A stretch of DNA of 38,166 nucleotides from an uncultured Chlorobiaceae bacterium (lineage in GTDB: Bacteria > Bacteroidota > Chlorobiia > Chlorobiales > Chlorobiaceae). This document shows, piece by piece, positions 30,409 to 38,166 of this stretch (the first letter of the stretch is position 1; every line of letters begins with the position of its first letter). Both the position numbers and the translations under genes were made by a program. The notes beneath the pieces are model-generated. The model searched no databases, was not told the origin of the DNA, and saw nothing but the letters and a program-made list of their open reading frames with translations. The stretch lies in the NCBI GenBank assembly GCA_903994525.1, contig CAJEXW010000023.1, positions 1-38,166 on the forward strand, read 5' to 3'.

Positions 30409-31434
30409 ATGAATAGCGAAGATATGAAACAGGAGACATTCCAAAACACAGGTGAAATAGTCATCTATACATCTGCTGACGGTACCGTGCAGACTGAGGT
30501 CAGGATGGAATCTGAGACGTTATGGCTTACTCAGTATCAGCTTGAAGAACTGTTTGATACTGAGCGGACTTCGGTCGTCAAGCACATTAAAAACATCCTC
30601 GACTCAGGCGAACTCGAAGAGCAGGCAACTTGTGCAAAATTTGCACAAGTTCGCCATGAGGGTAAACGCAAGGTCACCCGTGAAATACTCTATTACAACC
30701 TCGACATGATTCTTTCGATTGGCTACCGGGTTAACTCAAAACGCGGCACCCAGTTCCGCATCTGGGCTAACCGTATCCTGAAAGAGCATTTGGTCAAGGG
30801 TTACACCATCAACCAGAAAAGGTTATTTGAACAGCAACAGCGCATCAGTGAGATGAAAGAGTCTATCGCAATGGTAGAACGATCCTTGCTTGAGCAGGTT
30901 GAGACAATTGACGAAGCACGCACCATCGTGCGACTGCTCTCCGATTTTTCCTGTGGATTGGAAATTCTTGATGATTACGACCATGAAACGTTGGCAACAG
31001 AAGGGAATACAGGTACTCGGGCTATCGTCATCGGTAAAGAGGAGTTCATGACTGTTGTAGATGCCATGCGCAGGGATTTCGACTCGGGCGTTTTCGGAAA
31101 ACCAAAGGACGCCAGCTTCGACAGTTCGGTAAACCAGATCTACCAAAGTTTTGGAGGAACTGAATTTTACCCGACCATTGAGCACAAGGCTGCGATGCTT
31201 CTCTACCTCGTGGTAAAAAACCACTCCTTCGTTGACGGCAACAAACGCATCGCCGCCGCCCTGTTCCTCTACTTCCTTGAAAAAAACGGTTTACTCTACC
31301 AATCTGACGGAAGCCGCATCATTGGAAACGACGGCTTGGCCGCCCTGACCCTGCTTATTGCTGTCTCCAAACCGGAAGAAAAGAATACTATGATACACAT
31401 CGTCCTGAGCATCCTGAACCGGAAATCATCATGA
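30409..31434 (+). CDS. RhuM-Fic/DOC family protein
   Basis: 341 residues. The N-terminal RhuM-like domain (LWLTQYQLEELFDTERTSVVKHIKNI, then ATCAKFAQVRHEGKRKV and DMILSIGYRVNSKRGTQFRIWANRIL) is fused to a Fic/DOC domain with the catalytic loop HSFVDGNKRIAAALF (about residue 272). Fic proteins usually transfer AMP or similar groups to target proteins. The gene sits between hsdS and hsdR and overlaps hsdR by 4 nt, so it is expressed with the restriction subunit. A perfect palindrome (30627-30651) lies in codons for ATCAKFAQV. ATG at 30409 or 30424 are both possible. Confidence 0.9.
   Translation: MNSEDMKQETFQNTGEIVIYTSADGTVQTEVRMESETLWLTQYQLEELFDTERTSVVKHIKNILDSGELEEQATCAKFAQVRHEGKRKVTREILYYNLDMILSIGYRVNSKRGTQFRIWANRILKEHLVKGYTINQKRLFEQQQRISEMKESIAMVERSLLEQVETIDEARTIVRLLSDFSCGLEILDDYDHETLATEGNTGTRAIVIGKEEFMTVVDAMRRDFDSGVFGKPKDASFDSSVNQIYQSFGGTEFYPTIEHKAAMLLYLVVKNHSFVDGNKRIAAALFLYFLEKNGLLYQSDGSRIIGNDGLAALTLLIAVSKPEEKNTMIHIVLSILNRKSS
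30627..30651. repeat. perfect 25-bp palindrome inside fic
   Basis: Arms AACTTGTGCAAA (30627-30638) and TTTGCACAAGTT (30640-30651) are exact complements around one A. It encodes TCAKFAQV, the position equivalent to SVVRNFRTT of rhuM. Confidence 0.95.
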
Positions 31435-34400
31435 AAGCCACTACGGAAAAAGCATTCGAGGCATACATCGAGGAAAGCATGGCAGAGCGCGGCTGGCTGA
31501 CCGGTTCCCGCCTGCTGTGGGATAAAAACAGGGCGCTTTTTCCTGGGTACGTCATTGACTTTATTTGCGATACTCAGCCTGCGTTATGGGAGCAAATAGA
31601 AAAACTGCACGGGGGTGAGCTTGCCCAAAAGCTGATTGAGACGCTGGTGAAGGAGCGGGAGAGCAAAGGAACCATGCACATCATCCGGCATGGCTTCAAG
31701 TTTTACGGCAAGAACTTCCGGCTTGCCAGCTTTAAACCGGCGCATGGATTGGTGCAAGAGACGGTGGCGCTGTTTGAGAAAAACCGGCTCCATGTTACCC
31801 GCCAAGTGCCCTGCCACCCCTCTGATACGAGTACGGTTGACATGGTGCTCTCCCTGAACGGGATTCCTCTCTGCACGCTGGAGCTGAAAAATCCGGCAAC
31901 GGGGCAAAACTCGAAACACGCCATAGCGCAATATAAAGATGAGCGCGATCCTCGGGCTCCCCTCTTTCAGTTCATGAAGGGGGCGGTGGTTCACTTCGCC
32001 GTTGATCCTGATGAAATATATATGGCCACCCGCCTGAACAGGGAGAAGAGCTTTTTTCTCCCCTTCAACCGTGGCAGCGAGCCCGGTGCCATCAGTTGCG
32101 GCAAGGGCAATCCGCAGCATCCATCGGGCCACCGTACCGGCTATTTTTGGGAAGAGGTGCTGGAACGGGAGAGCTTTCTTGATATTGTCGGCAGCTTCAT
32201 CTTTCTGGAGACCAGCGAAACCACCGTTGATGATGGCGCTGGCGGACGCAAGAAGATGACACGAGAGTGCATGATCTTCCCCCGCTATCACCAACTGGAT
32301 GCGGTGCGCAAGCTCACCTCCTCGGCACAGAATGAACGGACGGGAAACAACTATCTGATTCAGCATTCGGCAGGAAGCGGTAAAACCAACAGCATCTCCT
32401 GGCTGTCGCACCGGCTTTCAAGCCTGCACAGCGCGGACGAGAGCAAGGTGTTCGATTGCGTCGTGGTCATTACCGACCGCCGTGTGCTCGACAAGCAGCT
32501 TCAGGATGCCATCTACCAGATTGAACATGCGCAGGGGGTTGTGAAGGCGATTGATGAGAACTCCCGCCAGTTGGCTGAAGCGTTGGTTGACGGCACCAAG
32601 ATCGTCATCACCACCTTGCAGAAGTTTCCCTTTATCCTGCGGGGGCTGCTGCACATCGCCGGGGCGGATAACCCTGACAAGCCGGATGAAGCGGCCATTA
32701 CAAAAGCCCAAGAGTGGCAGGAGGCTATTGCCGCGCGCCGGTACGCCGTGATTGTTGATGAGGCGCATTCAAGCCAGACGGGTGAAACTGCCCGTGAATT
32801 GAAGCGCATTCTTGGCGCAGGCACTGAACAGGGTTCCGAAGAGAGCGACATCGACTGGGAGGATGGTCTGAACAAGGTAATGGAGTCGCGTGGCAGGCAG
32901 AAGAATCTGAGTTTTTTTGCTTTCACCGCCACCCCGAAAGGAAAAACCCTTGAGCTGTTTGGCCGCAAGGGTGAGGGTGGCAAACCGGAAGCTTTTCATA
33001 CCTATTCGATGAAACAGGCTATTGAGGAGGGCTTTATTCTTGACGTGCTTCAGCGTTACACTACCTACAAGACCTATTTCAGGCTGGTCAAAAGCGTTGA
33101 AGATGATCCGGCCATGCCGAACAAAAAAGCACGAAAAAAACTAGCCAAGTTCATGGCGCTCCATCCGCATAATATCGAACAGAAAACGGAGATTATCGTA
33201 GAACATTTCCGTGCGCATGTAAAGCAAAAGCTTGGCGGTCGGGCAAAGGCAATGGTGGTGACCGGTTCCCGCCTGCACGCCGTGCGCTACATGCTGGCCT
33301 TTCAGCGCTACATTGAGGAGAACCACTATGCCGATATCCGTCCGCTGGTGGCCTTCAGCGGCACCGTCAGAGACCCTGCCTCAGGAGATGAATACACTGA
33401 GCCCTCCATGAATATTGATGTGGTAACGGGAAAGCATATCGGGGAGACACAGTTGCCCGACAAGTTCGACTCGTCAGATTATCAACTGTTGCTGGTCGCC
33501 AACAAATATCAGACCGGCTTTGACCAGCCGCTGCTGTGCGCCATGTATGTTGACAAACGGCTTGACGGTGTTCAGGCAGTGCAAACGTTGAACCGGCTCA
33601 ACCGTAACAGTGCCGGCAAAGAGGCTCCTTTTGTGCTCGATTTTGTCAATGAAGCGGAGGATATCTACAAGGCGTTCAAGCCCTATTACAATGTAACGAC
33701 GCTCGAAGAACCATCCGACCCCAACCATCTTGAAAAGCTCAAGCATGAGTTGAATGCCATGCAGGTCTATTTATGGTCGGAAGTGGCAGGGTTTTGTCAT
33801 GTCTTTTACCTGCCGCACTCCAGGCAGAACCCCTCTGACCACGCTCGCATGGAGAAAATGGTGCAACCGGCAGTGGACCGTTTCAAGTCTCTTGACGAGG
33901 AAAAGAGAGTGGCGTTTTATGAAAAAATAACCGCTTATACACAGTTCTATGCTTTCATCAGCCAGATTATCCCCTATTCCGACCAGGAGCTGGAGATGCT
34001 CTACAGCTTCAGCCGATATCTGATACCACATCTTGACCCTGGCGACACCGGGGCAAATCCGGATCCTGAAAAGGAGGTTACGCTCCAGTATTACCGGATA
34101 GAAAAAGTGATGTCGGGCGCGATTATGCTTGAGAGTGACGAGCAGTACGGCGTCAAATCGCCAACCGCTGTCGGCACAGGCAAGGCAAAGGATGAGGAGA
34201 AGCCTCTCTCCGAGATTATTCAGGCGCTGAACAAACGATTCGGCACCGACTTCACCGACGAAGACCGACTCTTCTTCGATCAGATCATGGAAAAAGCTGC
34301 CAAAGACGAGCGCGTCATACAAACCGCAATGGCCAATCCGCTCGACAAGTTTGAACTCGGCATCAAAACCATTATCGAATCGCTCATGATGCAGCGAATG

Positions 34401-34514
34401 GCCGAAAACGATGGCATCGTAACACGGTATATGGACGATTCAAGTTTTCAGAAAACGATATACCCGATACTTGCAAAGGAGATCTACAGGAGTATTCTGG
34501 AGAAGCAGGAGTGA
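31431..34514 (+). CDS. hsdR: Type I restriction endonuclease subunit HsdR
   Basis: 1027 residues. The N-terminal HsdR nuclease domain has TVDMVLSLNGIPLCTLELKNP (D near 136 and E-x-K near 151-153), followed by the translocase: HSAGSGKTNSISWL (Walker A, about 313), VVIVDEAHSSQTG (DEAH, about 441), FFAFTATPKGKT (about 497), and QTLNRLNR near 718. A helical C-terminus docks on HsdM/HsdS. All motifs are present, so with hsdM and hsdS the Type I system looks complete. Its C-terminal third is duplicated at 13714-14604, and tails occur at 11105 and 19779. Confidence 0.95.
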   Translation: MKATTEKAFEAYIEESMAERGWLTGSRLLWDKNRALFPGYVIDFICDTQPALWEQIEKLHGGELAQKLIETLVKERESKGTMHIIRHGFKFYGKNFRLASFKPAHGLVQETVALFEKNRLHVTRQVPCHPSDTSTVDMVLSLNGIPLCTLELKNPATGQNSKHAIAQYKDERDPRAPLFQFMKGAVVHFAVDPDEIYMATRLNREKSFFLPFNRGSEPGAISCGKGNPQHPSGHRTGYFWEEVLERESFLDIVGSFIFLETSETTVDDGAGGRKKMTRECMIFPRYHQLDAVRKLTSSAQNERTGNNYLIQHSAGSGKTNSISWLSHRLSSLHSADESKVFDCVVVITDRRVLDKQLQDAIYQIEHAQGVVKAIDENSRQLAEALVDGTKIVITTLQKFPFILRGLLHIAGADNPDKPDEAAITKAQEWQEAIAARRYAVIVDEAHSSQTGETARELKRILGAGTEQGSEESDIDWEDGLNKVMESRGRQKNLSFFAFTATPKGKTLELFGRKGEGGKPEAFHTYSMKQAIEEGFILDVLQRYTTYKTYFRLVKSVEDDPAMPNKKARKKLAKFMALHPHNIEQKTEIIVEHFRAHVKQKLGGRAKAMVVTGSRLHAVRYMLAFQRYIEENHYADIRPLVAFSGTVRDPASGDEYTEPSMNIDVVTGKHIGETQLPDKFDSSDYQLLLVANKYQTGFDQPLLCAMYVDKRLDGVQAVQTLNRLNRNSAGKEAPFVLDFVNEAEDIYKAFKPYYNVTTLEEPSDPNHLEKLKHELNAMQVYLWSEVAGFCHVFYLPHSRQNPSDHARMEKMVQPAVDRFKSLDEEKRVAFYEKITAYTQFYAFISQIIPYSDQELEMLYSFSRYLIPHLDPGDTGANPDPEKEVTLQYYRIEKVMSGAIMLESDEQYGVKSPTAVGTGKAKDEEKPLSEIIQALNKRFGTDFTDEDRLFFDQIMEKAAKDERVIQTAMANPLDKFELGIKTIIESLMMQRMAENDGIVTRYMDDSSFQKTIYPILAKEIYRSILEKQE

Positions 34515-34522
34515 AGGCGGGC

Positions 34523-34547
34523 AACTCTCCGGGATTTCCGGCAAGGC
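34523..34547. repeat. eroded 25-bp palindrome after hsdR
   Basis: Starts AACTCTCCGG, then GATTT and CCGG; the outer right arm is lost (CAAGGC instead of ATAGTT). It is positionally equivalent to 14614-14638 and 19850-19874, 8 bp after the hsdR stop. Confidence 0.7.
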
Positions 34548-35762
34548 TCAATAAAGAAACCCGAAGAGCCAGAGTGGAATTTTGTTCTGAAATCCTGTCT
34601 CGATATCGTCAGCGACAACAAAGCTCTTCTCGATCCCGCTGATTTGGCAGAACCCCTTCCCTGTTCCTCCAATTTCAAAGGTGTACTCTGACTTGACAAT
34701 AAAATCTCCTTTGGATGAAAGCTCAATGGTGTTTTCAACAAGGCCTGGATGGAGGGCGTTGGCGTTGCGCAATTGATTGACGAAGAAGAGTTCCCGCAAG
34801 GTGCCGGTATTGACATGTTCGGAAATGGCGTACATCAGGTTGCTGTTCTCAAGGTAAATCTTGTCGGGCCTTGTCAGCACTTCATAACCTCTCCCTTGAC
34901 TGCGTACCAGGTTCAGCAGCCTTGCATCCTGCAGATTCTCCAGATATTCATAGAGACGTGGCCTGGAGATATCGGTTGCCTCTGCCAGTTTTGAAATGTT
35001 CGGAATAAACGGAACGCTTGTGGCCAGCAAGTAAAGCAGCTTTTTGAGTTTTGAAATCTGCCGCACTTCGATGCGATTGACCAAAGGAAGATCAACTTCA
35101 AGAATGTGGTTGATGACCTCCCGGAGTCGAAAGAGATAGGTGCCAGCACTCTCCAGAAAGAAGGGATAGTAGCCGATCTGCAGGTAATCGCGAAAGAGTT
35201 TACGAACGGTTATTTCGCTGCAAAGGGTTTCGGCAATCTGGCGATGCCCTGCAAGAATATCTTCCAGTGAGCAGACTGGATACTCCTTGTTTCCGGTGAA
35301 GTTCAGATACTCCCGAAAAGAGAGTCCGTGCAGGTTGAAAATGATGGCACGCCTGCTTAAATCCGCCTTTTGTTTTGAAATCTGCAAAAGGCTTGAGCCG
35401 GAAAAAACAACCTTCAGCTTCGGAAAGGAGTCGTAGATCGCCTTGATGTCGATCGCCCAGTCAGGGTATTTGTGAATCTCATCCACCAGAAGAAGTTCAC
35501 CGCCAAACTGATGAAACTCCCGCGCAAACTCGAAAAGGTTATGCGCCTGAAAGTAGGGACTGTCGACCGAAATATAGAGCGCTCGATCAGAATCACCATA
35601 CCGCTCCCTGACGTGCTGCAACATCAACGTTGTCTTTCCTGTGCCTCGCGCTCCAAGAATACCGATACAGCGCTCATTCCAGTCAAGACGGCTGTAGAGG
35701 TATCGCTTTATCGCACTTACTGATGCAATCAGCCGATGCTGTTCGCTGAAAAAGTGTTCCAT
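34548..35762 (-). CDS. AAA-family ATPase with DUF4143 domain
   Basis: 404 residues. Walker A GARGTGKTT (about 37-45), Walker B LLLVDEIHKYPDW (about 90-102) and FSGSSLLQI sensor-like segment form the AAA_14 ATPase, then YLENLQDARLLNLV and the DUF4143 C-terminal part (IYLENSNLMYAI..., LRELFFVNQLRNA, YTFEIGGTGKG). Such ATPases are widespread, often multicopy and of unknown function. It converges on hsdR with a 33-bp gap. It looks complete. Confidence 0.85.
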   Translation of the reverse strand: MEHFFSEQHRLIASVSAIKRYLYSRLDWNERCIGILGARGTGKTTLMLQHVRERYGDSDRALYISVDSPYFQAHNLFEFAREFHQFGGELLLVDEIHKYPDWAIDIKAIYDSFPKLKVVFSGSSLLQISKQKADLSRRAIIFNLHGLSFREYLNFTGNKEYPVCSLEDILAGHRQIAETLCSEITVRKLFRDYLQIGYYPFFLESAGTYLFRLREVINHILEVDLPLVNRIEVRQISKLKKLLYLLATSVPFIPNISKLAEATDISRPRLYEYLENLQDARLLNLVRSQGRGYEVLTRPDKIYLENSNLMYAISEHVNTGTLRELFFVNQLRNANALHPGLVENTIELSSKGDFIVKSEYTFEIGGTGKGFCQISGIEKSFVVADDIETGFQNKIPLWLFGFLY

Positions 35763-36025
35763 AATTCGGTATCTTTTGTAAAAGAGATATTACAAATATA
35801 CGGAATAAATGGAAAAAGCGGCAACTACCGTTCCATCGCAACACAAGCAATACTCTGTATAATGGATGTATTCAATGAGATTCTGACGCAAACGGTACAA
35901 CCAATAACTCATGGTACAATGCCTGGTTCCAGGGATTTTTGAAAACAGTAGTAAAGTCATTGAGAGACACACCGTTCCTTATCTGGACATTTTTCGTACC
36001 TTGTGGCACAATAGAATAAATTTTA
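35763..36025. other. gap between divergent genes
   Basis: No gene seen. A short dyad-like TTTTGTAA/TTACAAA pattern near 35773-35796 lies immediately upstream of the minus-strand ATPase. Confidence 0.4.
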
Positions 36026-36040
36026 ATGGAGAGGCCCGCA

Positions 36041-36442
36041 ATGAAGAGGCCAGGCAAAACTGGACAAAATTTAGCTGCTGTTGTTGGAATTGAAACTTAC
36101 ACTGTCTGGGTCGATATGCTGAACAAACTTGTTCCACAAGGCCGTAGCCATCGCCTTGCCCCTCTCATTGCCGGAATGTTGCATTATGCCCTGGCTATCG
36201 CTGAAAAGAAGGATGATAAGGAATCCGATACAACCTCAGCAGTTCAATCTTTATTATACGCCGCTGAGGCTTCCGACCCTTCTGAAGTTGAAAACTATCT
36301 TAAGGATTTGGTGAAACAGCTTTTCATGGATGCCAAAGTCAAATACACCAGGACCAATGTGCGCGGAAATAATTACAACATCCTCGATAGCGCTTATGAA
36401 GAATTTTTCGACTGGTACAATATGCCATGGGAGCGACACTGA
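36041..36442 (+). CDS. hypothetical protein
   Basis: 133 residues (MKRPGKTGQNLAAVVGIETYTVWVDMLNKLVPQGRSHRLAPLIAGMLHYALAIAEKK..., acidic middle, end EEFFDWYNMPWERH). The start at 36041 is chosen for its good ribosome site (GGAGAGG at 36028-36034, 6-nt spacer); an ATG at 36026 lacks one. No family is recognised. The N-terminal half, with basic residues and LVPQGRSHRLAPLI, is reminiscent of a small DNA-associated protein, but this is only an impression. Confidence 0.7.
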   Translation: MKRPGKTGQNLAAVVGIETYTVWVDMLNKLVPQGRSHRLAPLIAGMLHYALAIAEKKDDKESDTTSAVQSLLYAAEASDPSEVENYLKDLVKQLFMDAKVKYTRTNVRGNNYNILDSAYEEFFDWYNMPWERH

Positions 36443-36527
36443 ACCTCACGAATTTGTCATACCGCCTATCCATACATAACAGGGAACTCGTGACACTCAG
36501 GAACCATTCCCATACAGGCCGCAGTCA

Positions 36528-36556
36528 TTGCATACAAGCCATATATTATGTACACT
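36528..36556 (+). promoter_or_regulatory. possible cydD promoter
   Basis: TTGCAT (36528-36533) and TACACT (36551-36556) with a 17-bp spacer, 38 bp before the cydD ATG. Moderate match only. Confidence 0.3.
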
Positions 36557-36594
36557 ACTAACCATTTTTCAAAAAAAACGAACACCTGCGAACC

Positions 36595-38166
36595 ATGAAT
36601 ATTGACCGGCGCCTCTTTCAGTTGCTTCAAGAAGAACGGATGCCGTTTATCATTTCGATCATCTCGGGAATTCTTGCTGCAGGTATGCTGATTGCCCAGG
36701 CTTACTACCTCAGCCAGGTTATCGACAGCGCCTTTATCCAGAGGAGCGGCGTAGAAAAACTCTTCCTGCCGCTTGGCCTTTTTGCGTTTTTCAGCACCCT
36801 GCGGATGGCTTTCAACTGGCTCTCGCATACCGAGGCAAACCGTGGCACGCTGATCATTCGCGAGAAGGTGTTCACCCGGCTCACCAACACGGTTGGCTCA
36901 CTCGGCCCAATCTATGCCAAATCGGTACAGAGCGGACGGCTCAGTACCACCCTGCTGAAGGGGGTTGAAGCGCTCGATGCGTATTATAGTCAGTACATAC
37001 CCCAGATCTTTTTTGCTCTTTTCACGCCACTCCTGATTGCGGGCACCATCATGCCCAACGACCCGATCTCCGGCGGCATCCTGCTCGGCACCGCCCCTCT
37101 TATCCCCCTTTTTATGATCCTGATCGGTAAATCGGCCAGCGCCATGACGGAAAAGCAGTGGAAAACCATGAGCCGGATGAGCGGCTTCTTCCTCGATGTG
37201 CTGCAAGGTTTGCCGACTCTGAAACTCTTTGCGCAGAGCAAACGGCAACACGATGCCATTGAAGAGTCGGGCGAAACGTTCCGCCACGCCACCATGCGAG
37301 TGCTGAAGGTGGCCTTTCTCTCCTCACTGACGCTTGAACTGGTGGGCACCATCGGCACCGCCATTATTGCGGTCGGTATCGGGCTCCGGCTTATGGCTGG
37401 TCAGCTCACCTTTCAGCACGCGCTTTTTGTGCTGATACTTACCCCGGACTTCTACCTGCCGCTACGCCAGCTTGGCACCAAATTTCACGCTGGAATGGAA
37501 GGAGTCAGCGCATCAAAAGAGATCTTTGCTATCCTCGATCAAAGCACCCCTGCTTCCCCGCAGAAGCCTGATTTTGCCGTGCGGGAGATCGCCGGAAAGA
37601 GGTCCATTCTCTTCACTGAGGTGAGCTACACTTATCCGGGAGGAGCGCAGCCAGCGCTTAAGGGGATCAATGCCACCATTCCAGCGGGTAAAACTACCGC
37701 CATCATTGGCCCGAGCGGTGCGGGAAAGAGTACCCTGATCAACCTGATCCTCCGCTTTCAGGTGCCCGGCGAAGGAAGCATCACCGTCGACGGCAACCCG
37801 ATTCACGCCATCCCGCTTGAGGAGTGGCACAAGCAGATTTCCTGGGTTCCGCAGCACCCCTACCTTTTTAACGCCACGCTACGGGAGAATATCCGCCTTG
37901 CAAAGCCGGATGCTTCAGCGGAGGAGATGGAAAGTGCTCTGAACAAGACCGGCCTCACCAACTTTATCAAGACGCTGCCGGAGGGACTTGAGACCATGAT
38001 CGGCGAAGAGGGTGCACGGCTGAGTGGCGGAGAGGCGCAACGGGCGGCCCTTGCCCGGGCTTTCCTGAAAAATGCCCCGCTGCTGGTGCTCGACGAGCCA
38101 ACCTCGCACACCGACCCGGAACTAGAAGCAGCCCTGCGCAGCTCAATTCAGGAGCTGATGAGAGGG
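36595..38166 (+). CDS. cydD: CydD-type ABC exporter subunit (3' end beyond window)
   Basis: 524 codons are visible and the frame is open at the window edge. An N-terminal ABC transmembrane domain of about six helices (residues 15-310) is followed by the ATPase domain: GPSGAGKST (Walker A, about 372), LSGGEAQR (signature, about 477) and LLVLDEPTSHTD (Walker B, about 497). The order and style match CydD, the thiol-reductant exporter needed for cytochrome bd assembly, normally paired with CydC. The start ATG at 36595 opens MNIDRRLFQLLQEE. Other ABC exporters are possible, but the cco genes in the window support an oxidase role. Confidence 0.8.
   Translation, partial: MNIDRRLFQLLQEERMPFIISIISGILAAGMLIAQAYYLSQVIDSAFIQRSGVEKLFLPLGLFAFFSTLRMAFNWLSHTEANRGTLIIREKVFTRLTNTVGSLGPIYAKSVQSGRLSTTLLKGVEALDAYYSQYIPQIFFALFTPLLIAGTIMPNDPISGGILLGTAPLIPLFMILIGKSASAMTEKQWKTMSRMSGFFLDVLQGLPTLKLFAQSKRQHDAIEESGETFRHATMRVLKVAFLSSLTLELVGTIGTAIIAVGIGLRLMAGQLTFQHALFVLILTPDFYLPLRQLGTKFHAGMEGVSASKEIFAILDQSTPASPQKPDFAVREIAGKRSILFTEVSYTYPGGAQPALKGINATIPAGKTTAIIGPSGAGKSTLINLILRFQVPGEGSITVDGNPIHAIPLEEWHKQISWVPQHPYLFNATLRENIRLAKPDASAEEMESALNKTGLTNFIKTLPEGLETMIGEEGARLSGGEAQRAALARAFLKNAPLLVLDEPTSHTDPELEAALRSSIQELMRG

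Overview
The window looks like a piece of a green sulfur bacterial chromosome (Chlorobiaceae, Chlorobium/Pelodictyon type). This is inferred from the protein style, the moderate GC content, and the pairing of cbb3-oxidase assembly genes (ccoI/ccoS/TauE-like) with a cydD-type ABC exporter. No rRNA, tRNA or CRISPR is visible, so the species call is tentative. Almost everything between the two respiratory-assembly loci (about 7.2 to 36 kb) is accessory defence and toxin-antitoxin DNA, much of it broken and repeated. No transposase, integrase or recombinase gene was recognised anywhere.

Layout. 1-1023: a 24-bp tandem repeat abutting the 3' end of a dead DNA methyltransferase, then a minus-strand PIN toxin with a small partner. 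1082-7841: ccoI-ccoS-TauE-like genes in two copies plus a third 3' scrap. Copy 1 of ccoI lacks its metal-binding N-terminus and copy 2 is a deletion derivative. Between and after the copies sit DUF4160/DUF2442, hicAB and a DUF4258-type pair. 8032-20223: three copies of an antitoxin / zeta-like kinase module with intact antitoxins and cut kinases, one intact and one fossil rhuM, two long dead copies of a beta-class methyltransferase, a Schlafen-type AlbA/ATPase regulator, a collapsed fic-hsdR copy, a second PIN pair, a ParDE pair and a DUF2335 membrane protein. 20224-24042: two complete Type II restriction-modification systems, D12 methylase + HNH nuclease, and NotI-like nuclease + D12 methylase. 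24142-25925: methyltransferase debris, an intact FitAB-type module and scraps of three TA genes found intact elsewhere in the window. 25947-34514: a complete Type I R-M operon with two extra genes, in the order hsdM, DUF1016 nuclease, hsdS, rhuM-fic, hsdR. 34548-38166: a minus-strand AAA/DUF4143 ATPase, a small unknown gene and the start of cydD.

The most interesting signal is a family of roughly 25-bp palindromes with a 1-bp centre. They recur in the fic/rhuM genes, between hsdS and fic, and just downstream of hsdR. They sit at equivalent positions in the repeated copies, but the two arms have changed together so that pairing is kept, and all read as a similar peptide pattern. A second theme is decay by short-homology deletion: ccoI copy 2, a collapsed parDE and the mosaic at 16660-17135 all have junctions at repeated words of 3-15 bp. 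A third is that antitoxins and dead methyltransferase copies persist while toxins and nucleases erode.
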